Below, piece after piece: positions 53,512 to 61,840 of a stretch of 64,000 bases of DNA. A model generated the notes under the pieces. It was not told the origin of the DNA. It worked only from the letters and a program-made list of their open reading frames with translations, and searched no databases. The stretch is from Litorilinea aerophila (GTDB lineage: Bacteria > Chloroflexota > Anaerolineae > Caldilineales > Caldilineaceae): contig NZ_VIGC02000001.1 in NCBI RefSeq assembly GCF_006569185.2, positions 1 through 64,000 on the forward strand, in the 5' to 3' direction. The first letter of the stretch is position 1. Each line of letters starts with the position of its first letter. The position numbers and the translations under genes were made by a program.

Positions 53512-56143
53512 AGGGCGTCCCCGCCTCGATGCGGATGTCGGTCAGGTGGACGCGGTCGGCCACGGGGTTACCTGCCTCGTCCAGAACGGGCAGGCGATCC
53601 AGGGTTTCCTCGATGTAGAGGCCGGTGTACAGGGGGTAGAGGCCCGGAGGGGCGTCGGCCTTGACCTGGATGTCGTGCACATCCACCACCAGCTCCCCAG
53701 GATCCCATAGCCACGTGCCCCGGCTGCCGCAAACCGGATAGCCATCCTGCTGGGCGACCATCACCCCGTCGCCGTAGTAGGACTGGTTGAAGACCTTGTA
53801 GGACTGATCCATGGACTGCTGGGCCCGCCAGTAGAGGGTCAGGTGGAAAACCTCGCCCGGCTCCAGGGGGGGCGTGTAGTCCAGGTCGTAGCCCTCCAGC
53901 CAGATGCGGTTGCCCAGGTTCACGTGGAGGGGATGGCCGATGGGCGGCTCCACCACGGGGTAGCCCAGGGGCAGGTCCGGCGTGGCCTGGGCGTCGAAGA
54001 GGGGCTCGTACTCCTCCAGGCGATAGGTGCGCAGCGGGAAGGATTCGGCGCTGCGGCGGTAGATCGTCATGGCCGGGCGTTCCTTCACCGTCACCCTGGC
54101 CCAGGGGCGAAAGTCTTTTTCCAGGAAGTGATCCAACGCGGCGTCGTATCCTTCTGGGTCCGGCTGGAAGTTCTGGATGCGAAAGAACCAGGTCGCCTGA
54201 TCCTCACAGCGCCGCTGCCCCCGGGTGTACCAGGCAGGCGTCCAGAACTCCACCTCATTGGTGGCGTAGTCGCCCTGGAGGATGCCTTCCCGATAGAGCA
54301 TGCCCACCACCTTCCAGCCGTTGTTCAAGGGAAATCCGAAGAGCGCCCGGTTGTCTGGCACGTCGTAGGCCGTCCAGTAGCCCTGGGGGCGATTCTCCTG
54401 CCAGGTGCGCAGGATCTCCACGTCGGTGTGGACGAAGTACCAGTAGGCGTAGTTAACAAAGGCCAGCAACAGGCCGGCCCCGGCAACGGCCCCCAACTGC
54501 CGCAGCAGTTGACCGGCCCTGCCGGCCCCGCGCAACTGCTGCCAGCCCTGCCCGGCGGCATAGGCCGCCAGCAGCGCCCATGGTGGGAAGAACACGTAGA
54601 CGTGGGTGCGGGGCTTGGCCATGAAAAAGAGGGTCACCACGAACGGCACACCCAACCAGAGCCAGAGGGTGCGCTCGGCCACGCTGACCCGGGGCAACGT
54701 CCAGGCCAGGGCCAGGAAGATCAGGAAGGGCGCGAAGGTCCAGTCCACGCCCCCCACCGTCAGCCAGTCGGCCCGGTGGAAGGTGGCCAGCAGAGCCGCC
54801 ACCGCCAGCCCGCCAGCCAGGAGGCTACCGGCCCTGCCCAGGCTGCGCCGGTAGAGCCCGAGCAGGGCGATCAGGGCCAGCCCCACCAGCAGGATCAGGT
54901 AGTAGGTGGAGCTGTAAACGGTGGTGCGGCCGAAGAAGTCGGCCAGGTTGTTGTAGGGCAGGCTGTCCCCGCCGATGCGCCGATCCAACAGGTAGGTGAT
55001 GGTGCCGGTGAAGCGGGGATGGAAGATGAAGGGCACATAGAAGCTGGCGGCCACCGCGCCCCCCATGGCAACGGCCACCGCCAGGGCCCGAACCCAGATC
55101 CGGAGGGGGATGGAGCTCTGCCCAGCAGCGGGCCAGAGGAGATGGGCCAGCAGAAAGGCGGCCGGAATGGCTGCCCAGACCGCCTCATAGTGGGCCAGCA
55201 ACCCTGTAGCCAGCATCAGGGCCGCCAGGGTCAGGCGGCGGGCGGGCGCCCGGGGCTCTACCACCAGGCGATGGAGGGAGAGGAGCACCAGCGGTGTGGT
55301 CAAGAGGATCAGGCTCTGATACTGGACGATGCGGGAGAAGCCGATCAGGTAGCCGTCCACAGCCAGCAGCCAGGTTGCGATCCAGGCCGTCCGGGGGTTG
55401 AAAAGCTGCCGCCCCAGCAGCCAGACGGCGCCCAGCGCGGCCAGGCCGGCCAACGCAAAGGGCAGGCGGGCCGCCGCTTCGGTCAGACGTCCCGTCAGGG
55501 CAAACAGGGCAGCAGGAATCACAATTTCGGCCGGCCCTTTTTTGTGGAGGAAGAGCACATCCTCGTATCCCTGGAGCACGGCCGCCGCCCGCAGGACAGC
55601 CCGGGCCTCATCGCCGTGATACTCGGCGTAGCCCAGGTGGCCCATGCGCAGGAACGCCGCCACCACCAGCAGCCCGCCCCAGAGCCAGAGGCCCTGTCGG
55701 CCTGGCAGCAGCAACCCCGCCCCGACGGTCCCCTTCCAGCGTCGCCAGGCCCACGCCGCCAGACAGACGGTCAGGCCGTCGAACAGGAGCAACACTGAGA
55801 TGGCCGTCACCCCACCTGGCCAGTAGCTCAGCAGGGTCATCCCCACCACCAGGAGCCCATACCCCAGGGCGATCCCGTAGACCAGCAGCTCTCCCAACCA
55901 GCGGCCCGGCCATTCCGGCCCGGCATTGCCCCCCATGTCGGAGGAGGCTGCAGGCTGGGGAAGGGGCAGGAGGGCCAGGGCCAGCAGAAGCCCGGGAAGC
56001 ACCACAACCACAGCCAGAGCAGCCAGAGCCTGCCAGAGAAGAGGCACCGGCAACCACAGCAGCCCATGGCCCACAACGGCCAGAACCAGAAGGATCAGCG
56101 GCAGAAGGCGCTCAGGTGGTCCCATCAGAGGATTGCGGCTCAC
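53510..56143 (-). CDS. GT39/ArnT-like membrane glycosyltransferase
   Basis: 877 residues, close relative of the 37281 gene: N-terminal helices, LGYAEYHGDEARAVLRAAAVLQG with the GDEA acidic motif, LHKKGPAEIVIP, about a dozen helices and a C-terminal extracytoplasmic part with one beta-sandwich module (NRIWLEGYDLDYTPPLEPGEVF ... PPGLYPLYTGLYIEETLDRLP). The start is GTG 56143 with GGGAG 8 nt upstream; ATG 56125 lacks a binding site. It is the last gene of a minus-strand operon with a second GT39-like gene and a GT2 gene. Confidence 0.87.
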   Translation of the reverse strand: MSRNPLMGPPERLLPLILLVLAVVGHGLLWLPVPLLWQALAALAVVVVLPGLLLALALLPLPQPAASSDMGGNAGPEWPGRWLGELLVYGIALGYGLLVVGMTLLSYWPGGVTAISVLLLFDGLTVCLAAWAWRRWKGTVGAGLLLPGRQGLWLWGGLLVVAAFLRMGHLGYAEYHGDEARAVLRAAAVLQGYEDVLFLHKKGPAEIVIPAALFALTGRLTEAAARLPFALAGLAALGAVWLLGRQLFNPRTAWIATWLLAVDGYLIGFSRIVQYQSLILLTTPLVLLSLHRLVVEPRAPARRLTLAALMLATGLLAHYEAVWAAIPAAFLLAHLLWPAAGQSSIPLRIWVRALAVAVAMGGAVAASFYVPFIFHPRFTGTITYLLDRRIGGDSLPYNNLADFFGRTTVYSSTYYLILLVGLALIALLGLYRRSLGRAGSLLAGGLAVAALLATFHRADWLTVGGVDWTFAPFLIFLALAWTLPRVSVAERTLWLWLGVPFVVTLFFMAKPRTHVYVFFPPWALLAAYAAGQGWQQLRGAGRAGQLLRQLGAVAGAGLLLAFVNYAYWYFVHTDVEILRTWQENRPQGYWTAYDVPDNRALFGFPLNNGWKVVGMLYREGILQGDYATNEVEFWTPAWYTRGQRRCEDQATWFFRIQNFQPDPEGYDAALDHFLEKDFRPWARVTVKERPAMTIYRRSAESFPLRTYRLEEYEPLFDAQATPDLPLGYPVVEPPIGHPLHVNLGNRIWLEGYDLDYTPPLEPGEVFHLTLYWRAQQSMDQSYKVFNQSYYGDGVMVAQQDGYPVCGSRGTWLWDPGELVVDVHDIQVKADAPPGLYPLYTGLYIEETLDRLPVLDEAGNPVADRVHLTDIRIEAGTP

Positions 56144-56159
56144 GGGTCTGCTCCCACCC

Positions 56160-58481
56160 TCACGAAGAAATCGACAGGGTCGTGATAGGGATCGCCCGAT
56201 CCCCCACCCGCTGTCCGGTCTCCGGGTGATACATCCCCACCAGCAGGGTATAGGTGCCAGGGGTCAGATCCGGCCCCAGGGTGAGCAGCACGTGATCCCG
56301 AAAAGGCCAGCCCACCGGCCAGCGGCTGGTGTAGGAGGTGTTCAGCCCCGGATAACCATCCCACTGGGCCACCGGCCGTCCGCTCTCATCCGCCACGTGG
56401 ACGAAGACCTTGTAGTCGTCCTGCAGGCGGCGATTGGTCTGCCAGACCAGGAGCAGGTGCAAGGTCTCGCCGATGCGATACGTCCGCCGCTCCAGGTGGG
56501 CAGACACCAGCCGGACATGCTCATCCAGGGGGACCGATTCCACCAGAGCAGGCGGATCGGGAAGGGGTTCCAGGCGGTTGACTTCCCGCTCGAAAAGAGG
56601 GGCAAACTGCTCCGCGTCGAAGGCCACGTAGGGCACCGGCAAAGGACGCCAGGTCCAGATCTGCAGGCGCGGCTCGCCCCGCACGAAGATGTCGCCCACG
56701 TGGAGGTAGCCCTGGAGGTAGACGTCGTCGTATTCCGGGTTGGGCTCGTGGAGGAGGGTGGCGATGAAGAAGACGCCGGGCGACTGGTCGGGATCCCGCT
56801 TGTCGTAGGGGGTCAGGTACCAGCGCCGCAGCTCCCAGGCCCCGTCGTTGCTGGCGTAGGTGGCCGGCAGGTATCCCCACTGGCCCAAGACGCCGGCAAC
56901 CTTCCAGCCCACCTGGATGGGAAAGCCAAAACGGGGCTTTTCGGGAATGCGTTCCCCGTATGGAGCCCAGTAGAAAGGGAGCCGCTCTGTGTCGTAATGC
57001 ATCACATACTCCGGCGCCTGGCGGAAGAAGACCAGGTACAGGTAGTAGACGGAGACCACCAACCAGGCGGCCACCGCGACAGCAGCCACCCGTCGCCAGG
57101 TGAGCATTCCCTGCAGATCGGTAGCCAGAGCCGCCAGGGGCAAGGCGGCCAGCAGCGACCAGCTCTCCATGAGCAGGTAAAAGTGGGTGCCGGGGTAGCG
57201 CACCACAAAAATGTACAGGAGGAAAAAGGGCAGCCACCAGAGCCAGAGTACCACCAGCGGCAACCGCGCCCGACGCCAGCCCAGCCAGCTTCCCAGCCCG
57301 GCCAGCAATACCAGGCCTGCGAAAAAGTAGGTGGAGTTGTAGAACGTGCCCATCTCCACCAGGAAGGGCAGGTTGAAGGTCCCGATCTCACCCAGGCGGT
57401 TGGCCAGGTAGCCCTGGGTGGTGGCGAAGTAGGGATTGACAATGGCCGGCACGTAGGCCGCCGCCACCAGCGCCCCGCCGGCCGTCCCCCCCCACAGGGC
57501 CGCGTTCACCAGACAACCCCGCTCTGCACGCCGGGCGCGACGCCATCCAAGCACCACCAGACAGGCCAGCGCCGGCGCCAGCAGGCCGAACTCGTAGTGG
57601 AAGATGAGCCCAAAGGCCGTCAGGGTGCTCAGGAGCAGCAGCCATCGCCGCTCTCGTCCCCGGGAAAACTCCCAGGCCGCCAACATGGACAGCGCCGAGA
57701 GGAGCAGGATCACGGCCTGATATTGAGCGATGCGAGAGAGGCCCAAGGCAAAGCCGTTGACCGCCAGCAGCAACCCCGCCACCCAGCCGACCGTCGGGTT
57801 GAAGAGGCGCCCCCCCAGCAACGCCAGGGCCAGGACACTCGCCACGCTGGCCAGGGCAAAGGGCAGACGGGCGGTGGCTTCGTCGGCCGTGCCCAGCGCC
57901 CGGTACACCACCAGGGCTACAGCAATCTCCCCGGGCCCCTTGGTGTGTTCGGCCAGGGCCGCGTCGTCTCCTTCGATGGCCCGTCGAGACTGGCGCAACA
58001 GCACCACCTCGTCGGCGTGAAACTCGTGGTAGCCCAGCCCGGGCAGGCGCAGGGTCGCGGCCACCAACACCAGCCCGCACAGGCTCACCAGGACCGGCAG
58101 TGACAGCGGCACCGGCGACAGCAGCGGCCGCCTGGCCAGGGCTAACAACAGCGCCAGCGCACCGAACGCGTAGAGGGCCACCAGGGGCCAGAGCCCGATG
58201 GGGCCCGGGAACCAATGGGCCAGCAGGGCCAGCAACACCATCCAGCAAAGGCCCAAGGCCAGGGCTAAAACTGTCACGGTGGGTAGATCGGTACGGGGAA
58301 GACGCCACAACAGGACCAACAACACGCCTGGCAGCCACCAGGCCAGGGCCATCATGGCCAGCCAGCGGGGCCACAGTGCCTGGGTCGTGGCCAATGTCCA
58401 GGGGGAAATGGCCAACACGGCAAGCCCCAGGAACCACAGCCACCGGGGTGGCACACGGACCGGGGGAGATTGGGTAGACAT
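56160..58481 (-). CDS. GT39/ArnT-like membrane glycosyltransferase
   Basis: 773 residues. The catalytic loop is YHEFHADEVVLLRQSRRAIEGDD (ADE in place of GDE), followed by AEHTKGPGEIAVALV. Core helices and an extracytoplasmic C-terminal part with one beta-sandwich module (EHVRLVSAHLERRTYRIGET ... DLTPGTYTLLVGMYHPETGQR) follow. It lies 17 bp after the GT2 gene and 16 bp before the next GT-C gene, so it is cotranscribed. Likely uses the polyprenyl-phosphate sugar made by the GT2 enzyme. Confidence 0.87.
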   Translation of the reverse strand: MSTQSPPVRVPPRWLWFLGLAVLAISPWTLATTQALWPRWLAMMALAWWLPGVLLVLLWRLPRTDLPTVTVLALALGLCWMVLLALLAHWFPGPIGLWPLVALYAFGALALLLALARRPLLSPVPLSLPVLVSLCGLVLVAATLRLPGLGYHEFHADEVVLLRQSRRAIEGDDAALAEHTKGPGEIAVALVVYRALGTADEATARLPFALASVASVLALALLGGRLFNPTVGWVAGLLLAVNGFALGLSRIAQYQAVILLLSALSMLAAWEFSRGRERRWLLLLSTLTAFGLIFHYEFGLLAPALACLVVLGWRRARRAERGCLVNAALWGGTAGGALVAAAYVPAIVNPYFATTQGYLANRLGEIGTFNLPFLVEMGTFYNSTYFFAGLVLLAGLGSWLGWRRARLPLVVLWLWWLPFFLLYIFVVRYPGTHFYLLMESWSLLAALPLAALATDLQGMLTWRRVAAVAVAAWLVVSVYYLYLVFFRQAPEYVMHYDTERLPFYWAPYGERIPEKPRFGFPIQVGWKVAGVLGQWGYLPATYASNDGAWELRRWYLTPYDKRDPDQSPGVFFIATLLHEPNPEYDDVYLQGYLHVGDIFVRGEPRLQIWTWRPLPVPYVAFDAEQFAPLFEREVNRLEPLPDPPALVESVPLDEHVRLVSAHLERRTYRIGETLHLLLVWQTNRRLQDDYKVFVHVADESGRPVAQWDGYPGLNTSYTSRWPVGWPFRDHVLLTLGPDLTPGTYTLLVGMYHPETGQRVGDRAIPITTLSISS

Positions 58482-58498
58482 GGGATTCAGTCAGCGGC

Positions 58499-59524
58499 TC
58501 AGTGGTAGGAATCCTGGGAAACCACTTCGCGCACAAAATAGATGGGTTTGTTCTGGCTTTCGTGATAGGTACGGATGATCAGCTCACCCAACAGGCCCAT
58601 GGTGATCAACTGCACGCCGATGACCACCAATAACACCGCGAGCAACAACATGGGCCGCCCGCCGATATTCTGCCCCAAGAACAACTTCACATAGGAAAGA
58701 TAGAGGCCGATCAGGAAGCCGAAGCCGCCCAACACCAACCCAATGGAACCGAAAACGTGAATGGGCCGGGTGGCGTAGCCCCCCAGGAACCACACGGTGA
58801 TCAGGTCCAGGGCCACCCGCACGGCCCGGCTCAGGCCATATTTGGACTTGCCGAACTGGCGGGCATGGTGGTTCACCGGCACCTCGGCCACAGTTCCGCC
58901 CACCTGGCTGGCCAGGGCCGGGATGAAGCGGTGGAGCTCACCGTAGAGGCGCACATGCTGCAGCAGGTCCCGGCGGTAGGCCTTGAGGGAACAGCCATAG
59001 TCATGCAGGCGGACATCGGTCACGTTGGAGATCAGCCGGTTGGCGATCATGGAGGGCAGCTTGCGATCCCAGAAGCGGTCCTGGCGGTTCTTGCGCCATC
59101 CGCTGACGATGTCGTACCCCTCCTCGATCTTGGCCATCAGGAGGGGGATGTCCCGGGGATCGTTCTGCAGGTCGGCGTCCATGGTGATGATCACTTCGCC
59201 CAGGGCGTAGTCAAAGCCGGCGGAAAAGGCCGCCGTCTGGCCAAAGTTTCGCCGCAGACGGATCACCTTGAGCGCGGGATCTTTCTCGGCCAGTTCCCGC
59301 AGGAGCTCAAAACTTCGATCCCTGGAGCCATCATCCACAATGATGATTTCATAGGATTTGCCGTAGTCCCGCAAAGCCTGGGTCAGGGCCTCGTAGAGGT
59401 GGGGGATGCTTTCCTCTTCGTTGTAGAGGGGAATCACCACCGAGATCGCCGGCGCCGGCGGCCGGGTGAGATCAGCAGCCGGGTCTTCAGCCTGTGCCTG
59501 CCTGGTTGAATCGGTCATCTGCAT
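58499..59524 (-). CDS. GT2 polyprenyl-phosphate glycosyltransferase (DPM1/GtrB-like)
   Basis: 341 residues. A GT2 domain with VVIPLYNEEESIPHLYEAL, IIIVDDGSRDRSFELL, the metal-binding ITMDADLQNDPRDIP and LHDYGCSLKAYRRDLL, and HHARQFGKSKYGLSRAVRV, followed by two C-terminal membrane helices. This matches enzymes that load mannose, glucose or aminoarabinose onto polyprenyl phosphate on the inner face. Such lipid-linked sugars are the donors for GT-C enzymes, several of which flank it. ATG 59518 is an alternative start with better-placed GGTG. Confidence 0.93.
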   Translation of the reverse strand: MQMTDSTRQAQAEDPAADLTRPPAPAISVVIPLYNEEESIPHLYEALTQALRDYGKSYEIIIVDDGSRDRSFELLRELAEKDPALKVIRLRRNFGQTAAFSAGFDYALGEVIITMDADLQNDPRDIPLLMAKIEEGYDIVSGWRKNRQDRFWDRKLPSMIANRLISNVTDVRLHDYGCSLKAYRRDLLQHVRLYGELHRFIPALASQVGGTVAEVPVNHHARQFGKSKYGLSRAVRVALDLITVWFLGGYATRPIHVFGSIGLVLGGFGFLIGLYLSYVKLFLGQNIGGRPMLLLAVLLVVIGVQLITMGLLGELIIRTYHESQNKPIYFVREVVSQDSYH

Positions 59525-59548
59525 TTCACCATTATGGGAACGGTTACG

Positions 59549-61171
59549 TTACTGATCGACCAAAATTTCGTCGCCATCCACGGTGGTCTGGGCACCTTCC
59601 ATCAAAGACTGGCACCGGCTCCCCAAACCCAGCACCATGGGCCGATGCCAGGCCCGGGCGGCGACGACGAAGGGATCCATGGGTGTGCCTGTGGCGGACA
59701 CAAAGCCCTCGGCCACGGGCAGGGCCAACGAGCAGCTGCTGTCCAGTTGCTGCACACAGAGGATCGCCGCATTGCACCCCCGCACCTGGCGACCTTCCCA
59801 GTGGCGCAGGGGTCCGGTGACATGTCCGGCCACCCCGGGAAGCCCCTGGTGGGCCGGCATCGCCGCCACATCGCCCAGCAACATCTCCGGCGCCTCCTGC
59901 CCTTGCCAGGCATCATACGCCTCTTTCCGGCTCCGGGCTGTAGCCTGGATCCCATGGGTGTCGCTGACGTTCCACTCCCCGGTCATCATCTGCTTGAGCT
60001 CTTCCAGCTCGTAGAAGAAGACATCGTCCAGGGCAGCCAGACGGCCATCGGCCAGGGCCTCCCGGCCTGCAGCCAGCGCCCAGCACCGTGTTCCGGCCAG
60101 GATGTAGGCGAAGGCGTGGAGGGCACGGCTCTGCAGGCGGTGGAGCTCCCGAATCTGGGTGAGCCACTGGGGAACCTGCTTGCGCACCCCTGGATCGGTG
60201 ACCTCCAGCAGCCGTTGGGTGTGCTGCGTGGCGGGCAGCCTGGGCGGCATCTTGGGCTGGTGGGTCACACAGGCCAGCAGGTTGCGGAAGATGGGCCAGG
60301 CCTCCTCCTGCCAGCGAGGATGGGCCAGTTCTCCCTCATGGGAGCCCCGATGGCCAAAGGTAGCCAGAAATGCCTGGATGGACTCCCGCACGGCGGGGTC
60401 CGGGAGTTTCTGCACCCAGTCGGCAAAGTCCTTCTTGCGCAGCCACGCCACCGTATCCGGGAATTCGCTGGTCTGGTGGCAGAGCTCCAGCATTTGCTGG
60501 GCCAGCTCCGACTCCACCAGGCCGTCCAGGTCGCAGATGGCGTTGTTGATCAACAGCACGTTGCGCGGGAAGGGCACCTGCGCCACGGTCGCCCAGAGCA
60601 ACTGGTTGTAGCGATAGGCCAGCAAATGGCGGGCAGCGAAGAAGATAGCCAGGCTATCCGGGCCGATGCGCTCGATCTCTTCCATCACCTGCAAGATTTC
60701 GGCCTGGGTCCACCTCAGTTCCCGGGCTTTGTCATACCACTCCCGGGCCCGGTCAGTGACCCGGTCCAGCTCGGTGGCCATTTCCGCCAGGGCGGTGTTC
60801 AGACGCCGCTGCTGGCGGCCCCGCTTGATCCCCCCCCACAGGCCTGATTTTTCTCGGGGGCAGACGGGGTAGGACGTCCCATTGATGCGAAAGGTCAGGG
60901 GATCCATCCCCAGTTGTTCCACATCCATCTGGCAGCAGACCGATAGGTTCAAGTATGCCCGGCCCAAATGCTGACGCAGGACAGTCGTCCGAGGGGCAGG
61001 CTCGCCGCCCACCCGGTCATAGTACAGATACCAGGCGCGGCTCCAGATCTCGGCCAACACGCTGAAGCTGAAGGGGGTGAGAACCCCAGCAGAGAGGGGC
61101 TCCACGGGCAGCTGCCACCAGACAGTTTCCTGATTGCCGGGCACCGGGCCGGCCACAGTATAATCAAACAA
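59549..61171 (-). CDS. PEP-utilising-enzyme-like protein lacking the catalytic histidine
   Basis: 540 residues starting at TTG 61171 (GAGGTG 4 nt upstream). The order of parts resembles the linker and swivelling domains of PEP synthase or rifampicin phosphotransferase: VEPLSAGVLTPFSFSVLAEIW at the start, DVFFYELEELKQMMTGEW near residue 395, then GVAGHVTGPLRHW and the swivel-like LPVAEGFVSATGTPMDPFVVAARAWHRPMVLG. Where active enzymes have a G-G-x-x-S-H-A phrase, this protein has GTPMDPF, so the phosphohistidine is absent, and there is no ATP-grasp domain. It is probably not a phosphotransferase. It heads the operon with the GT2 and two GT-C genes. Confidence 0.75.
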   Translation of the reverse strand: MFDYTVAGPVPGNQETVWWQLPVEPLSAGVLTPFSFSVLAEIWSRAWYLYYDRVGGEPAPRTTVLRQHLGRAYLNLSVCCQMDVEQLGMDPLTFRINGTSYPVCPREKSGLWGGIKRGRQQRRLNTALAEMATELDRVTDRAREWYDKARELRWTQAEILQVMEEIERIGPDSLAIFFAARHLLAYRYNQLLWATVAQVPFPRNVLLINNAICDLDGLVESELAQQMLELCHQTSEFPDTVAWLRKKDFADWVQKLPDPAVRESIQAFLATFGHRGSHEGELAHPRWQEEAWPIFRNLLACVTHQPKMPPRLPATQHTQRLLEVTDPGVRKQVPQWLTQIRELHRLQSRALHAFAYILAGTRCWALAAGREALADGRLAALDDVFFYELEELKQMMTGEWNVSDTHGIQATARSRKEAYDAWQGQEAPEMLLGDVAAMPAHQGLPGVAGHVTGPLRHWEGRQVRGCNAAILCVQQLDSSCSLALPVAEGFVSATGTPMDPFVVAARAWHRPMVLGLGSRCQSLMEGAQTTVDGDEILVDQ

Positions 61172-61218
61172 CGTTCACCTCTCCATTTCCGCGACAGTCG
61201 CCCTGTCGCAGCAGACTC

Positions 61219-61624
61219 GTACAGTCTGGCATAAATACCACGGCAGAAATTCCGGATGCCCTCTGGGCGCACTGCCTCTGGTGGAACCGATCGGCGAAGC
61301 CGCAGGCCAGAGGCCTGATCGGCGAAGCCGCAGGCCAGAGGCCTGATCGGCGAAGCCGCAGGCCAGAGGCCTGATCGGCGAAGCCGCAGGCCAAAGGCCT
61401 GATCGGCTATGCCGCAGGCCAGAGGCCTGATCGGCTATGCCGCAGGCCAGAGGCCTAATCGGCGAAGCCGCAGGCCAGAGGCCCGATCGGCTATGCCGCA
61501 GGCCAGAGGCCTGATCGGCTATGCCGCAGGCCAGAGGCCTAATCGGCGAAGCCGCGGGCCAAAGGCCCGATCGGCTATGCCGCAGGCCAGAGGCCTGATC
61601 GGCGAATTCCTGCCGGGATTTACT
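61219..61624 (-). repeat. Interspersed palindromic element, copy 7, expanded by tandem repeats
   Basis: The ends are those of copies 2 and 3 (GTACAGTCTGGCATAAATAC ... TTCCTGCCGGGATTTACT). The element is about 100 bp plus an internal 308-bp tandem array that starts right after its GATCGGCGAA segment. It lies between the -35/-10 promoter at 61671-61699 and the TTG start at 61171, so it would be transcribed as a leader of that gene. Confidence 0.9.
61299..61606. repeat. Eleven tandem 28-bp units with hairpin-forming core
   Basis: Eleven head-to-tail units of GCCGCAGGCCAGAGGCCTGA TCGGCGAA with no spacers. Units differ at a few sites: ends CGAA or CTAT, AGA or AAA loop, CTG/CTA/CCG. Each unit holds CAGGCC-AGA-GGCCTG, a 6-bp perfect hairpin, and adjacent units form CGGC-GAA-GCCG or CGGC-TAT-GCCG hairpins across the junction. 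In unit 10 the stem reads CGGGCC / GGCCCG, a paired change that keeps the stem. The array is not a CRISPR. Confidence 0.95.
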
Positions 61625-61670
61625 CGTGCCATGGATGGGCGGATGGTCCCGCTCGATTCCATAACGAGAT

Positions 61671-61699
61671 ATTGTCCACCGAAAGAGAGGTTGTGTCAA
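61671..61699 (-). promoter_or_regulatory. Promoter for the PEP-like gene operon
   Basis: On the minus strand: TTGACA (61699-61694), a 17-bp spacer, GACAAT (61676-61671). The transcript would begin near 61664 and carry a leader of about 490 nt that includes the tandem hairpin array. Confidence 0.6.
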
Positions 61700-61840
61700 T
61701 TTAAACGCCCCGATGGGAAGATTTCCATCAGATCGTGTATACTGTCCATGGGTCGCAAGAAGATTTCATCGCCCAAAGGGCCACCTAACCACAGGTCCGG
61801 TGCAGCCAAACCCATCCCATTTGGAGGAGAATCTATCCCC

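Noticed and set aside
61299-61606. CRISPR array
   Set aside because: The 28-bp units are directly adjacent with no unique spacers, lie within a dispersed palindromic element, and no cas genes are near.
61175-61699. 174-residue minus-strand ORF across the tandem array
   Set aside because: A repetitive peptide (SGLRHSRSGLWPAA...) produced by the 28-bp repeat in three frames; no start signal and it is a by-product of the array.
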